From positions 1 through 64,000 of the forward strand of contig JACJXU010000003.1 in NCBI GenBank assembly GCA_020636475.1: a DNA stretch of 64,000 nucleotides. Reading direction: 5' to 3'. Position numbers and translations under genes: made by a program. Positions 1-9,007 of the stretch are shown here, piece after piece (position 1 is the stretch's first letter; each line of letters begins with the position of its first letter). The stretch is from Chitinophagales bacterium (lineage in GTDB: Bacteria; Bacteroidota; Bacteroidia; Chitinophagales; UBA2359). Below the pieces are notes generated by a model that did not search any database, was not told the DNA's origin, and was given only the letters and a program-made list of their open reading frames with translations.

Positions 1-34
1 CTAAAGCTATACGCAACCTTCATACGGTTTTGGC
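1..34 (+). repeat. Terminal fragment of the 300-bp MITE-like element
   Basis: Bases 9-34 match the right end of the dispersed element annotated at five other places in this window (motif TACGCAA, one base difference, then TTCATACGGTTTTGG). The element's expected final TA is replaced by CC, so this end is diverged. The rest of the copy lies outside the window, so its length and left flank cannot be judged. Confidence 0.7.
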
Positions 35-136
35 CTAATTTATTTTATTTGGAGGCTTAATTTTTACTGTATTTTGACGTTATGCTTGTAAAATAACGAA
101 TTTCATACTGTATCATTTAAACCAAAAAACTATTCT

Positions 137-1756
137 ATGAAAAGAAAATTTCTTATTGCGACAGCGTTTTTGGGTATCCAAATTATCGCTTTTGCCCAAA
201 AGCCCATTTTCACCAAAGCAGAAATAACGGCAGCCAATATTTACCGAAATTCGGTAGAACTACAAAACTCGGCTTCGGTGAGCTTGCCCGAAGGTGTGTC
301 GGAGGTGGTAATAGAAAACATCGCCACCAACATTGAGGAAAGCTCGCTGCAAATTGGTATGAACCAAAACAACATTTCTATTCTGTCCACGCAGTTTTCC
401 AAAGATTACTACTCCTATAACCAAACGGATATTTCCAGCCCGGAACTGAAAAGTGTAAACGATAGTATTAAGGCGATAGAAAGTGTTTTGACCAAGCTAA
501 AAATAGCATTAGATGCACAAAACAAAACCGTAGAACTGTTGGACAAAAACCAAACACTATTGGTAGGCAGCAGTGCTTCAAACGTGAGCCAACTTACGCA
601 ACTAACCGATTTTTATACCCAAAAAAGAATTGCCATACAAAATGAAATAGTGGCGATAAACCAACAAATAGAAGAAAACCAAAACAAACTGAAGCGATTG
701 TCCAACAGCGTAAATACGAACCGAAACATTCCCAACAAAAACAACGTATTGGTGCTGAAACTATTGAGCAAAAGTGCCACTAAACTAAAGTTGGAGATAA
801 ACTATATTGCCAACAATGTAAGTTGGGAGCCTTTCTACGAAATAAGCGGCACTAAAATTTCCGAACCCTTAGAATTTATCCTCAAAGCCAAAGTAATACA
901 AAATACGGGCTTGAACTGGAAAGGTGTAAAACTGAGCATTATCAACGGATTTTCCAACAAAAACAACACCGCGCCCGTGCTGTATCCTTGGTTTTTACAA
1001 GCAAGAGATAGGGACGATTATGCTTATGACGGCGGTTATAAGATGGAAAAACAAAAGGCAAGAGAAAACGACTATATGAGTAATACCTTTCCGAGTGCCG
1101 CACCGGATGAAGATAAATCTTTCCAAGAATTTACCATCAACGCAAATGCCCTAAATGTAAGCTACGACATCAATATTCCCTATGATATTTTGTCGAACAA
1201 CAGAGAACACTACATCAATATTTCTTCGCAAAAAATTCCTGCCGAATATGTGTTTTTCGCTGCGCCCAACACCGTAAGAGAAGCGTATTTGTTGGCAAAA
1301 GTGGAAGATTTTAGCCAATATGGCATACTTTCGGCTCCCGCCAATGTTATTTTTGAAAATATGTTTGTTGGTACTACTTACATCAACATCAACCAAACCG
1401 AAAACTACCTGCCTATTACGCTCGGAAGCGACCGCCGCATTAGCATAAAACGCGAGGATATTCAGGAAAAATCGGGCGAAAAACTGCTTTCTGCCTTTCA
1501 GGAAAAAACCGTTACTTACGATTTAATTGTCAAAAACAACAAAAAAGAAACCATCAACATCGAAGTAAAAGACCGCATTCCCCTCAGTAACAACGAAGCC
1601 GTTAGCGTGGAAGTATTGGAGGACAGCAAAGCCACCACCGATGTCGAAAAAGGCATTTTGCAATGGGAACTAAAACTTTCTCCCGCCGAAAGCAAAAAAA
1701 TAAGGGTGAGCTACAAAGTGCGCTACCCCAAAGATTTTGTTATTGATAATTTATAG
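137..1756 (+). CDS. MuiA-like DUF4140/DUF4139 domain protein, secreted
   Basis: This 539-residue protein starts with a Sec signal peptide (MKRKFLIATAFLGIQIIAFA, cleavage before QK). The first mature part (about residues 25-125) looks like the DUF4140 N-terminal domain. Residues about 110-205 are rich in Glu, Gln, Asn and Lys and look like a long coiled coil. The remainder fits the DUF4139 beta-rich domain of the 'mucoidy inhibitor MuiA' family, including a typical NNVSWEPFYEI segment near residue 225. The biochemical role of the family is not established; an envelope location is inferred from the signal peptide. It stands alone and ends at a strong hairpin shared with the convergent isocitrate dehydrogenase gene. 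Confidence 0.85.
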   Translation: MKRKFLIATAFLGIQIIAFAQKPIFTKAEITAANIYRNSVELQNSASVSLPEGVSEVVIENIATNIEESSLQIGMNQNNISILSTQFSKDYYSYNQTDISSPELKSVNDSIKAIESVLTKLKIALDAQNKTVELLDKNQTLLVGSSASNVSQLTQLTDFYTQKRIAIQNEIVAINQQIEENQNKLKRLSNSVNTNRNIPNKNNVLVLKLLSKSATKLKLEINYIANNVSWEPFYEISGTKISEPLEFILKAKVIQNTGLNWKGVKLSIINGFSNKNNTAPVLYPWFLQARDRDDYAYDGGYKMEKQKARENDYMSNTFPSAAPDEDKSFQEFTINANALNVSYDINIPYDILSNNREHYINISSQKIPAEYVFFAAPNTVREAYLLAKVEDFSQYGILSAPANVIFENMFVGTTYININQTENYLPITLGSDRRISIKREDIQEKSGEKLLSAFQEKTVTYDLIVKNNKKETINIEVKDRIPLSNNEAVSVEVLEDSKATTDVEKGILQWELKLSPAESKKIRVSYKVRYPKDFVIDNL

Positions 1757-1763
1757 TCATAAA

Positions 1764-1798
1764 AAAAACCGACTTGTAAAAACAACAAGTCGGTTTTT
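1764..1798. terminator. Bidirectional rho-independent terminator
   Basis: A near-perfect hairpin: an arm ending CCGACTTGT (to 1777), a 7-base loop, and the arm ACAAGTCGG (from 1785). It is flanked by A and T runs on both sides. It sits between the stop of the plus-strand MuiA-like gene and the stop of the minus-strand icd gene, so it can serve both. Confidence 0.88.
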
Positions 1799-1820
1799 AA
1801 TTTTTTTATCTAAAAATAAA

Positions 1821-3086
1821 CTAAAAGTTTTTGATAATTTCATTGCCAAAAGCCGAGCAACTCAGTTCCGTAGCACCGTCCATAGCGCGGGCAAAGTCGT
1901 AGGTTACACGTTTTGACTTAATAGCATTGGCAATACCTTTTTCGATGAGTTGGGCAACTTCCGTCCAGCCGAAATACTCAAACATCATTTTACCGGAAAG
2001 AATTACCGAACTCGGATTTACCTTGTCTTGTCCGGCATATTTTGGTGCCGTACCGTGTGTAGCTTCAAAAATAGCGTGTCCGGTCAGGTAATTAATATTC
2101 GCGCCGGGCGCAATACCAATACCGCCCACCATTGCCGCCAAAGCATCGGAAATATAGTCACCGTTAAGGTTTAGCGTAGCAATTACATCATATTCTGAAG
2201 GGCGAAGCTGAATTTGTTGCAAAAAGTTATCGGCAATTATATCTTTAATAATAATTTTGCCTTGCGCTACGGCTTCTTTTTGTGCGTCGTTGGCGGCAGT
2301 TTGTCCTTTTTCGGCAGCAATTTTATCCCACTGTTGCCAGGTAAACACTTTGTCGCCATACTCGCGTTCAGCCAAGGCGTAGCCCCAATTTTTGAAAGCA
2401 CCTTCGGTAAATTTCATAATATTGCCCTTGTGTACCAGTGTTACAGATTTGAAACCGTACTGCAAGCAATAATCTATTGATGAACGGATTAAACGCTCCG
2501 AGCCTTGCAGCGAAACGGGTTTAATGCCGATAGAAGATGTTTCGGGGAAACGAATTTTAGTAACGTTAAATTCTTTTTGTAAAAAATCAATCAATTTTTT
2601 GGCTTCGGGCGTACCTTCCATGTATTCAATTCCGGCGTAAATATCTTCGGTATTTTCGCGAAAAATAACCATATCAACCTTTTCTGGCTCTTTGGCAGGC
2701 GAAGGCGTACCATCGTAATATTTCACCGGACGCACACAAGCATACAAGTCCAATTCCTGACGAAGTGCTACATTCAACGAGCGAATACCGCCACCCACGG
2801 GCGTTGTCAAAGGTCCTTTTATAGCTACCAAATGCTCGCGAATAATGTCAAGCGTTGCTTCTGGCAACCACGAACCGGTTTTGTTAAATGCTTTCTCGCC
2901 GGCATATACTTCTTTCCATTCAATGCTACGGCTGCCGTTGTAGGCTTTTTTTACCGCTGCATCAAAAACATTCTGCGCTGCGGGCCAAATGTCAATACCA
3001 ATACCATCACCTTCAATAAAAGGAATGATAGGATTTGCAGGAACTTGTAATTTCCCGTTTTGGATACTTATTTTTTCTCCTTTCAT
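1821..3086 (-). CDS. icd: NADP-dependent isocitrate dehydrogenase
   Basis: Oxidises isocitrate to 2-oxoglutarate and CO2 in the TCA cycle, in the cytosol. The 421-residue length matches the E. coli-type dimeric enzyme (416). Visible motifs: the substrate loop [13 protein letters not shown] at residues 98-110, whose Ser103 corresponds to the phosphorylatable Ser113 of E. coli; [12 protein letters not shown] near residue 145; and [14 protein letters not shown] near residue 350, where the Lys-Tyr pair is the NADP-selecting signature. It follows the aldehyde dehydrogenase gene by 35 bp on the same strand, so cotranscription is likely. No aceK-like kinase is present here, so control by phosphorylation is not implied. 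Confidence 0.96.
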   Translation of the reverse strand: MKGEKISIQNGKLQVPANPIIPFIEGDGIGIDIWPAAQNVFDAAVKKAYNGSRSIEWKEVYAGEKAFNKTGSWLPEATLDIIREHLVAIKGPLTTPVGGGIRSLNVALRQELDLYACVRPVKYYDGTPSPAKEPEKVDMVIFRENTEDIYAGIEYMEGTPEAKKLIDFLQKEFNVTKIRFPETSSIGIKPVSLQGSERLIRSSIDYCLQYGFKSVTLVHKGNIMKFTEGAFKNWGYALAEREYGDKVFTWQQWDKIAAEKGQTAANDAQKEAVAQGKIIIKDIIADNFLQQIQLRPSEYDVIATLNLNGDYISDALAAMVGGIGIAPGANINYLTGHAIFEATHGTAPKYAGQDKVNPSSVILSGKMMFEYFGWTEVAQLIEKGIANAIKSKRVTYDFARAMDGATELSCSAFGNEIIKNF

Positions 3087-3121
3087 GTGTTTTAAATAGA
3101 CAAATTTTATGAAAAATTAAT

Positions 3122-4660
3122 TTAAAAATCGAATTTAATGCCTTGTGCCAAAGGTAATTGTGTGCTGTAATTTACGGTATTCGTTTGGCGGCGCATATAC
3201 GCTTTCCAAGCATCGGAGCCACTTTCGCGCCCGCCGCCGGTTTCTTTTTCTCCACCAAAAGCTCCGCCAATTTCCGCACCGCTCGTACCAATATTTACAT
3301 TGGCAATGCCACAATCGCTACCTGCATACGAAAGGAATTGTTCCATTTCGCGCATGTTAGTAGTCATAATGGCAGAAGATAATCCTTGCGGAACACCGTT
3401 TTGGTAAGCAATAGCCTCGTCTATTGTTTTGTAAGGAATGAGGTACAAAATTGGCGCAAAAGTTTCTTCTTGTACCATTTTGAAATGATTGGCAGCTTCT
3501 ACCACAGCGGGTTTTACATAACAACCGCTTTCATAATTTTTACCCGTCAATACACCACCTTCTACCAATATTTTTCCACCTTCGGCAATTACATTTTCCA
3601 AAGCTTTTTGGTACATCGCCACCGCTTGTTTGTCAATGAGTGGACCTACGTGATTGTTTTCATCTAAAGGATTGCCAATGCGCAACTGAGCGTAGGCTTT
3701 TTTCAAACTGTCTTTTACTTTTTTGTATTGGCTTTCGTGAATAATTAAGCGGCGGGTAGAAGTACAGCGTTGTCCGCAAGTACCTACGGCACCAAATACT
3801 ATTGCGCGCATTGCCATATCCAAGTCGGCATTTTCGGTGATAATAATAGCATTATTGCCCCCCAATTCCAACAGACTTTTGCCTAAGCGTGCGGCTACTT
3901 CTGCGCCTACTATTTTGCCCATGCGAATAGAGCCCGTTGCCGAAATCAAGTTCACACGCTTATCGCGGGTGAGGAGTTGTCCTACTTTATAATCGCCGTT
4001 GATAATGTTAGAAACGCCATCGGGCACATTATTTTTCTTAAATACTTCGTTCACAATATTTTGGCAAGCAATAGAGCAAAGCGGTGCTTTTTCGGAAGGT
4101 TTCCAAATGCACACATCGCCGCAAACCCAAGCTATGGCAGCGTTCCACGCCCAAACGGCTACGGGAAAGTTGAAGGCGGAAATAATACCTACAATTCCCA
4201 AAGGATGCCACTGCTCAAACATACGGTGCTGCGGACGCTCCGACTGAATGGTTAATCCATACAACTGACGTGATAAGCCTACGGCAAAATCGCAAATATC
4301 AATCATCTCTTGTACTTCGCCATAACCTTCTTGCAGGCTTTTGCCCATTTCATAAGAAACTAATCTGCCCAGGGGTTCTTTGTATTTGCGCAAAGCATCG
4401 CCTAATTGGCGTACTACCTCGCCGCGTTTGGGTGCGGGCCACGTACGCCATTCTGCAAAAGCTGTTTGTGCTTTGTTTGCGGCGGTTTCGTAAGTAGCCG
4501 GTGCCGAACTGCGCACGCTTCCTATAAGGTTTGCATCAACAGGCGAATAAGATTCTATCCAACTGCCTCTGCCTTGCAGCCATTCGTATCCGGCAGCAGT
4601 TCCTGCATTTTTTGCCTTTATTTTTAATGTTTTTAAAAAAGAAAGATTTTGTTCCGTCAT
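3122..4660 (-). CDS. ALDH7-type aldehyde dehydrogenase (aminoadipate semialdehyde dehydrogenase-like)
   Basis: A 512-residue NAD(P)-dependent aldehyde dehydrogenase. The ALDH7 ('antiquitin') flavour is suggested by SAFNFPVAVWAWN near residue 161, ELGGNN at 265-270 with the general-base Glu265, and GTCGQRCTSTRR with catalytic Cys299. Relatives oxidise alpha-aminoadipate semialdehyde (piperideine-6-carboxylate) in lysine breakdown; the substrate here is inferred from family resemblance only. It heads a probable two-gene unit with icd. A TAACTTTG box lies 28 bp upstream of the start on the minus strand. The start is supported by normal family N-terminal length. Confidence 0.9.
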   Translation of the reverse strand: MTEQNLSFLKTLKIKAKNAGTAAGYEWLQGRGSWIESYSPVDANLIGSVRSSAPATYETAANKAQTAFAEWRTWPAPKRGEVVRQLGDALRKYKEPLGRLVSYEMGKSLQEGYGEVQEMIDICDFAVGLSRQLYGLTIQSERPQHRMFEQWHPLGIVGIISAFNFPVAVWAWNAAIAWVCGDVCIWKPSEKAPLCSIACQNIVNEVFKKNNVPDGVSNIINGDYKVGQLLTRDKRVNLISATGSIRMGKIVGAEVAARLGKSLLELGGNNAIIITENADLDMAMRAIVFGAVGTCGQRCTSTRRLIIHESQYKKVKDSLKKAYAQLRIGNPLDENNHVGPLIDKQAVAMYQKALENVIAEGGKILVEGGVLTGKNYESGCYVKPAVVEAANHFKMVQEETFAPILYLIPYKTIDEAIAYQNGVPQGLSSAIMTTNMREMEQFLSYAGSDCGIANVNIGTSGAEIGGAFGGEKETGGGRESGSDAWKAYMRRQTNTVNYSTQLPLAQGIKFDF

Positions 4661-4687
4661 AATTTTGGGATATTTTTTTTAAAGGGG

Positions 4688-4695
4688 CAAAGTTA
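4688..4695 (-). promoter_or_regulatory. Bacteroidota -7 box of the aldehyde dehydrogenase/icd unit
   Basis: Read on the minus strand this is TAACTTTG, an exact match to the TAnnTTTG box used by the Bacteroidota primary sigma factor. It lies 28 bp upstream of the ATG at 4660. I do not see a clear TTTG -33 box at the right distance. Confidence 0.5.
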
Positions 4696-4748
4696 ATATT
4701 ATTCGGCCTATTTTTCATGGAAATAGCACAGGATTTGGCGGTACAGAT

Positions 4749-4779
4749 TTTGATTACTTGAAAGGAGGTTTTATTTTTG
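4749..4779 (+). promoter_or_regulatory. Bacteroidota-type promoter of fabG
   Basis: TTTG at 4749-4752, a 19-nt spacer, and TATTTTTG at 4772-4779, together matching the Bacteroidota -33/-7 consensus. Transcription would begin near 4786, leaving a leader of only about a dozen bases before the ATG at 4799. This is one of the cleanest promoters in the window. Confidence 0.68.
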
Positions 4780-4798
4780 TTGCACCAAAATAGCATGT

Positions 4799-5542
4799 AT
4801 GAAAATATTAAGCGGAAAAACAGCTCTTATTACCGGAGCATCGCGCGGCATTGGAGAAGCCATTGCCCAAGTATTTGCCCAAGCGGGCGCAGATGTAGTA
4901 TTCACGTATCGTTCTTCGGCAGAAAAAGCGGTTGTCTTAGAAAAAAAACTGCAAGATTATGGCGTAAAAGCCATGGCAATTCAGGCAGATGCTTCGGATT
5001 ATAGCGAAACCGAAAAAGTAGTAGCCGCTGCTTTAGATTTTTTAGGAAAAATTGACGTATTGGTAAACAATGCGGGCATTACGCGCGACAATTTGCTTTT
5101 GCGAATGAACGAAACAGACTGGGACGCGGTGATGGATAACAATCTGAAGTCGGTTTTTAATTACACCAAAAATGTAATAAAACCCATGATGAAACAACGC
5201 AATGGCAGTATCATCAATATTAGTTCTATTATCGGTTTGAGAGGTCAGGCGGGGCAAGCAAACTATGCTGCTTCTAAGGCGGGCATTATTGGGTTTAGCA
5301 AGTCGGTGGCGCAGGAGTTGGGTTCGCGCAATATTCGCTGCAATGTTATTGCGCCCGGATTTATTGCAACCGATATGACGGGAGAATTGTCGGAAGAGGT
5401 GCAGCAAAATTATTTAAATACCATTCCGCTCAAACGTTTTGGTACGGGCGAAGATGTGGCGCAAGTGGCTTTGTTTTTTGCTTCTGATGCCGCAGTTTAT
5501 GTGAGCGGTCAGGTTTTGGGCGTTGATGGCGGATTGAGTTAA
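4799..5542 (+). CDS. fabG: 3-oxoacyl-[acyl-carrier-protein] reductase
   Basis: A 247-residue classical short-chain dehydrogenase of the FabG type. It reduces beta-ketoacyl-ACP with NADPH in type II fatty acid synthesis in the cytosol. The cofactor loop TGASRGIG is at residues 12-19, NNAG at 90-93, and the catalytic residues are a Ser in INISS near 142 plus Tyr156 and Lys160 in YAASK. The C-terminus VDGGLS is typical. It is monocistronic here rather than in a fab cluster, and could be one of several paralogues. Its stop codon directly abuts the stop codon of the convergent NYN gene with no base between. Confidence 0.93.
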   Translation: MKILSGKTALITGASRGIGEAIAQVFAQAGADVVFTYRSSAEKAVVLEKKLQDYGVKAMAIQADASDYSETEKVVAAALDFLGKIDVLVNNAGITRDNLLLRMNETDWDAVMDNNLKSVFNYTKNVIKPMMKQRNGSIINISSIIGLRGQAGQANYAASKAGIIGFSKSVAQELGSRNIRCNVIAPGFIATDMTGELSEEVQQNYLNTIPLKRFGTGEDVAQVALFFASDAAVYVSGQVLGVDGGLS

Positions 5543-6727
5543 TTACTTAATCGCCAGTAAGTTGCGGATTTCCTCATTGTCTAAGGAAGGGAATTTGTCT
5601 TTCAGGATAAAACTTATGCCGCCGATATATACTTGCTCTAAGGTTTCGGAACTGCTGATGCTGGAGCGCAGTACCATTTGGCGTTGGAGTAGCGGCAGGT
5701 TTTCGTATTTTAGTTGTTTCAGAGCTTTGCCTTCGTAAAGTGTTTGAATGAATTTTTGAATATCAATACGTGGAATTTTGTTGTTTTTGTTGTACAAATG
5801 GTCGTTCATTTGCTGCATAGAAAGCGATTTTGTATCACTCATTACCGTAAAAAGGCTGGAAGATAGTATTTTGCGTTGTTCGGGACTTTTGTGGTAACGC
5901 ATTTGCTTTTTTAAGTACTCGGCAGCTTCCTTTTTTATATCGCGTGGAGGCGATTTTTTTTGTTCAATATTTTGTTTAAAATAAGCGACATGCGTTTTCA
6001 GGCGGTCGTCTTTTTCTATTTTATCAACAATTTGGGGTTTCATTTTCTCCAAAAAAGCCCTGAAATTATTGAAGCCCAGTTTTCTTTCGGAAAAAGTAGG
6101 GTCTAAGCGTTGCAAATCTTGTTTGAGTTGATGTAGCGGCACCGCCTCGTCGGTATTGCGGTTTTTTACATAGCGCAGCAGCAAATCCGTGGCAATGGCC
6201 AAATCGGTAGCTACTTCATTGGCAGTAGCGGCAGGCGTTTCGGTTTCGGGCTTGCCTATCAGTTCTTCAAGCGATTTAAACTCTACACTATTTATTTTCA
6301 CCAAACGACCTACGCTGTGTTCAAATCCTGTTACAATTACTTCTTTGCTGCGCATGCGTACACGCTGGATGAGCGGAATAAAGTCCGAGTCGCCGGAGCC
6401 GATAATAATAGTATTGATGGTAGGGTAGAGCATGATGTGGTCCATTACGTCAATGGCTAAGCGCACATCGGAGCCGTTTTTTCCTTGCGTATTGGTTTCG
6501 GGCATGTGTACTAGTTCAAAACCATGTTGCATCAGGCGGCTTTGGTATTGGGCAAATACAGCTTTCGACCAGTCGCCGTAGGCTAATTTCAAGGAAATAT
6601 TTCCTTTGGTAGCGGCGTAATCGACAATGGGTTCTATTTCCAAAGGGCGGTTTTTGCTGGGATAAACGGTTTCGGCAGAGAGAGCTAAGTTTTCAAAGTC
6701 CAAGTATATGGCTACATTGTTGGTCAT
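5543..6727 (-). CDS. NYN-domain RNase-like protein with OST-HTH/LOTUS region
   Basis: 394 residues. The N-terminal 165 residues form a NYN (PIN-like) nuclease domain of the LabA/DUF88 type: the first acidic residues lie in IYLDFENL (residues 7-14), further acids in NGSDVRLAIDVMDH near residue 86, and IGSGDSDFIPL near 112. Residues about 180-250 (LLRYVKNRN... to ...LKTHVAYF) resemble an OST-HTH/LOTUS RNA-binding domain. The C-terminal 130 residues are less clear but may hold a second winged-helix unit. Such proteins are predicted metal-dependent RNases; the target RNA is unknown. A TAACTTTG promoter box lies about 60 bp upstream. Confidence 0.82.
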   Translation of the reverse strand: MTNNVAIYLDFENLALSAETVYPSKNRPLEIEPIVDYAATKGNISLKLAYGDWSKAVFAQYQSRLMQHGFELVHMPETNTQGKNGSDVRLAIDVMDHIMLYPTINTIIIGSGDSDFIPLIQRVRMRSKEVIVTGFEHSVGRLVKINSVEFKSLEELIGKPETETPAATANEVATDLAIATDLLLRYVKNRNTDEAVPLHQLKQDLQRLDPTFSERKLGFNNFRAFLEKMKPQIVDKIEKDDRLKTHVAYFKQNIEQKKSPPRDIKKEAAEYLKKQMRYHKSPEQRKILSSSLFTVMSDTKSLSMQQMNDHLYNKNNKIPRIDIQKFIQTLYEGKALKQLKYENLPLLQRQMVLRSSISSSETLEQVYIGGISFILKDKFPSLDNEEIRNLLAIK

Positions 6728-6786
6728 AAAGTGTGTTTTTGTAATGGAAACATAATGCGCTTAGTTTCTATTATAATATGTGGCGG

Positions 6787-6794
6787 CAAAGTTA
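6787..6794 (-). promoter_or_regulatory. Bacteroidota -7 box of the NYN-domain gene
   Basis: The minus strand reads TAACTTTG, an exact TAnnTTTG match, 60 bp upstream of the NYN gene's start at 6727. The upstream -33 element is not clear. Confidence 0.42.
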
Positions 6795-6934
6795 AAGGTA
6801 AAAATTTTACTTTACAGATTAATTATGGAATTGTATGCAAATGCTGTACCAAAAAATGACCTACTGCTACTCAATTCTTGTCGCTTTGCAATAGAATTGC
6901 TTCGTCCTTTTCAATTTTCCGTTTCTTTTTTCTG

Positions 6935-6942
6935 TATCTTTG
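6935..6942 (+). promoter_or_regulatory. Bacteroidota -7 box of the glycan assembly gene block
   Basis: TATCTTTG matches TAnnTTTG exactly and lies 28 bp upstream of the ATG at 6970. Its position argues against the earlier in-frame TTG at 6940, which falls inside the box, and so decides the start of the first gene. Confidence 0.5.
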
Positions 6943-6969
6943 CCCCGTTTATCAAATTTTCGCTATTTA

Positions 6970-8067
6970 ATGAAAAAAAACATTCGCGCTTTTGCCTTTT
7001 ATCTTCCACAATTTCATCCTTTTCCTGAAAATGATGCTTGGTGGGGCAAGGGTTTTACCGAATGGACAAACGTTACCGGCGCGCAACCGCAATTTTCTAC
7101 ACACTACCAGCCGCATTTGCCCACCGATTTGGGTTTCTACGACTTGCGTTTGCCGCTTGTTTTGGCACAGCAGGCAAGTATGGCACAAGAATTTGGCTTG
7201 TCGGGCTTTTGCTTTTATCATTATTGGTTTAATGGCAAACGCCTTATGCACCGCTCGCTGGACAACTGGCTGGCGCATAAGGAAATTGATTTCCCTTTTT
7301 TTTATTGTTGGGCAAATGAAAACTGGTCGCGCCGCTGGGACGGTAAAGACAGCGAAATACTCATTCAACAGAATTATGGCACTGACGATCATTTGCAACA
7401 TATTCACTATCTGCTGGAAAATGTGTTTTCCGACCCTCGCTACTTGCGCATAGATGATAAACCTGTTTTTGCCGTATATCGCACCGAACTCATTCCTGAT
7501 ATAGCAAAGGTAGCAGCCCTTTGGCGTGCCGAAGCCCAAAAAGCAGCTTACAAAGATTTATACCTTATTCGCATAGAAAGTTTCGACCGAGCTACTACGC
7601 CTGCAAGTATCGGCTTCGATGCAGCCGTTGATTTTCAGCCTAATTGGAAAAATTATCCTTCTCCCCAGAAAGCGGACATGTGGACACGCTTAAAAAGAAA
7701 ATTGGGCTTTACAGTGGCAAACCCTTTTTTGCAACATCGCGTTTACGATTATCAACAGTACATTCAACATATACAGCAACAAACTCCGGCTACCTACACG
7801 TGTTTTCCTTCGGTAATGCCTATGTGGGACAACACCGCACGGCGCAAGCAAGGTGCTACTATTTTTGTAAATAATACGCCCGAAACCTACGCCGTATGGT
7901 TAGCAAATAGCATCGAACAATTTACGCCGCCTTCGGCAAATGAGAATTTGGTGTTTATCAATGCGTGGAACGAGTGGGCAGAAGGCAATCATTTAGAGCC
8001 ATGCCAAAAGTGGGGACGCGCTTATTTGGAAGAGACACAAAAAGTATTAGCCGCCTATGCCCAATGA
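6970..8067 (+). CDS. WbsX-family (GH99-like) glycan protein
   Basis: 365 residues from the ATG at 6970. It matches the Glyco_tran_WbsX family: near the N-terminus FYLPQFHPFPENDAWWG followed by KGFTEWTNV, WANENWSRRWDG near residue 110, and the C-terminal INAWNEWAEGNHLEP. These conserved acidic and aromatic clusters resemble the active-site region of family GH99 endo-mannosidases, and family members sit in O-antigen and capsule loci. Whether it acts as a transferase or hydrolase is not settled for the family. It is the first gene of a five-gene overlapping block and overlaps the next by 11 bp, which suggests translational coupling. Confidence 0.86.
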   Translation: MKKNIRAFAFYLPQFHPFPENDAWWGKGFTEWTNVTGAQPQFSTHYQPHLPTDLGFYDLRLPLVLAQQASMAQEFGLSGFCFYHYWFNGKRLMHRSLDNWLAHKEIDFPFFYCWANENWSRRWDGKDSEILIQQNYGTDDHLQHIHYLLENVFSDPRYLRIDDKPVFAVYRTELIPDIAKVAALWRAEAQKAAYKDLYLIRIESFDRATTPASIGFDAAVDFQPNWKNYPSPQKADMWTRLKRKLGFTVANPFLQHRVYDYQQYIQHIQQQTPATYTCFPSVMPMWDNTARRKQGATIFVNNTPETYAVWLANSIEQFTPPSANENLVFINAWNEWAEGNHLEPCQKWGRAYLEETQKVLAAYAQ

Positions 8068-9007
8068 AATTCCCATAGTGTCTGTTATTTTGCCCAACTA
8101 CAATCACGCGCTTTTTCTTTCTAAGCGAATAGATAGTATTTTGGCGCAAACGTATCAAAATTTTGAATTAATTATTTTAGATGATTGCTCTACGGACAAT
8201 AGCGTAGAAATAATTGAAACTTACCAAGCAAAATTTCCCGAGAAAATTACTTTTATACAAAACGATACCAATTCCGGCAGCCCTTTTGTGCAGTGGAATA
8301 AAGGCGTAGCCATAGCAAAAGGAAAATATATTTGGATTGCCGAAAGCGACGACTTTTGCACGCCGGATTTGTTAGAAAAATCCCTTGAAATACTGCAAAA
8401 TAATCCAACCGTAGGTTTGGTGTATTGCAACTCTGCCCGCATAGACGAAAACGAACAGATTTTTGGCTACACCGCCGACTGGACAAAAAACGATAAGCAG
8501 TTAGATTGGGAAAATGGCTTTGTGGCGGAAGGAAAAATGTTTGTACAAACCTATTTAGCGCGTGCTTGCATTATTTCGAATGCCAGTGCGGTGGTTTTTC
8601 GGAAAGATTTTTTTGTACAAATTGGTAAAGCAGATACAACTTTCAAAATGTCGGCAGATTGGCTTACGTGGATAAAAATGTTGGCAATTTCTGAGGTAGC
8701 GTATATTGCACAAGCCCTAAACTATCACCGCAAACACCAGAATACGGTACGGGCTTCGTTTCAACAAAGTATAACAGATGTTAAGGAATTTTTTACTATT
8801 TATGAAATAACGCAAGAAAAATTCACTTTAACAGAGGTTCAAAAGGGAAAAATAAGGAAAACTATCGTTAAAAGATGGTTAAAAAGTGTTCCTTTTTTAA
8901 GTAGTTATAACAAGCAATTATTAGCACTTTCGTGGAAAATAGATAAAAAAATTCCGGTACTATATGCTAAAAAATTGCTTACCGCGAAAAAGTTAAAAAA
9001 TGATTAG
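8057..9007 (+). CDS. Family 2 glycosyltransferase
   Basis: 316 residues with a GT-A fold nucleotide-sugar transferase domain. VSVILPNYNHALFLSKRIDS starts at about residue 8, the LDDCSTDNS loop is near residue 41, and the metal-binding DxD-like motif AESDDFC is near 95. The C-terminal 90 residues (after LNYHRKHQNTVR) are basic and lack an obvious membrane segment, so the enzyme is probably cytosolic or peripheral. Donor and acceptor cannot be read from the sequence. It overlaps both neighbours (11 bp and 8 bp). Confidence 0.9.
   Translation: MPNEIPIVSVILPNYNHALFLSKRIDSILAQTYQNFELIILDDCSTDNSVEIIETYQAKFPEKITFIQNDTNSGSPFVQWNKGVAIAKGKYIWIAESDDFCTPDLLEKSLEILQNNPTVGLVYCNSARIDENEQIFGYTADWTKNDKQLDWENGFVAEGKMFVQTYLARACIISNASAVVFRKDFFVQIGKADTTFKMSADWLTWIKMLAISEVAYIAQALNYHRKHQNTVRASFQQSITDVKEFFTIYEITQEKFTLTEVQKGKIRKTIVKRWLKSVPFLSSYNKQLLALSWKIDKKIPVLYAKKLLTAKKLKND

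Noticed and set aside
3122..4660. Several long plus-strand open frames opposite the aldehyde dehydrogenase
   Set aside because: They are shadows of the coding strand with no domain, no promoter and overlapping one another.
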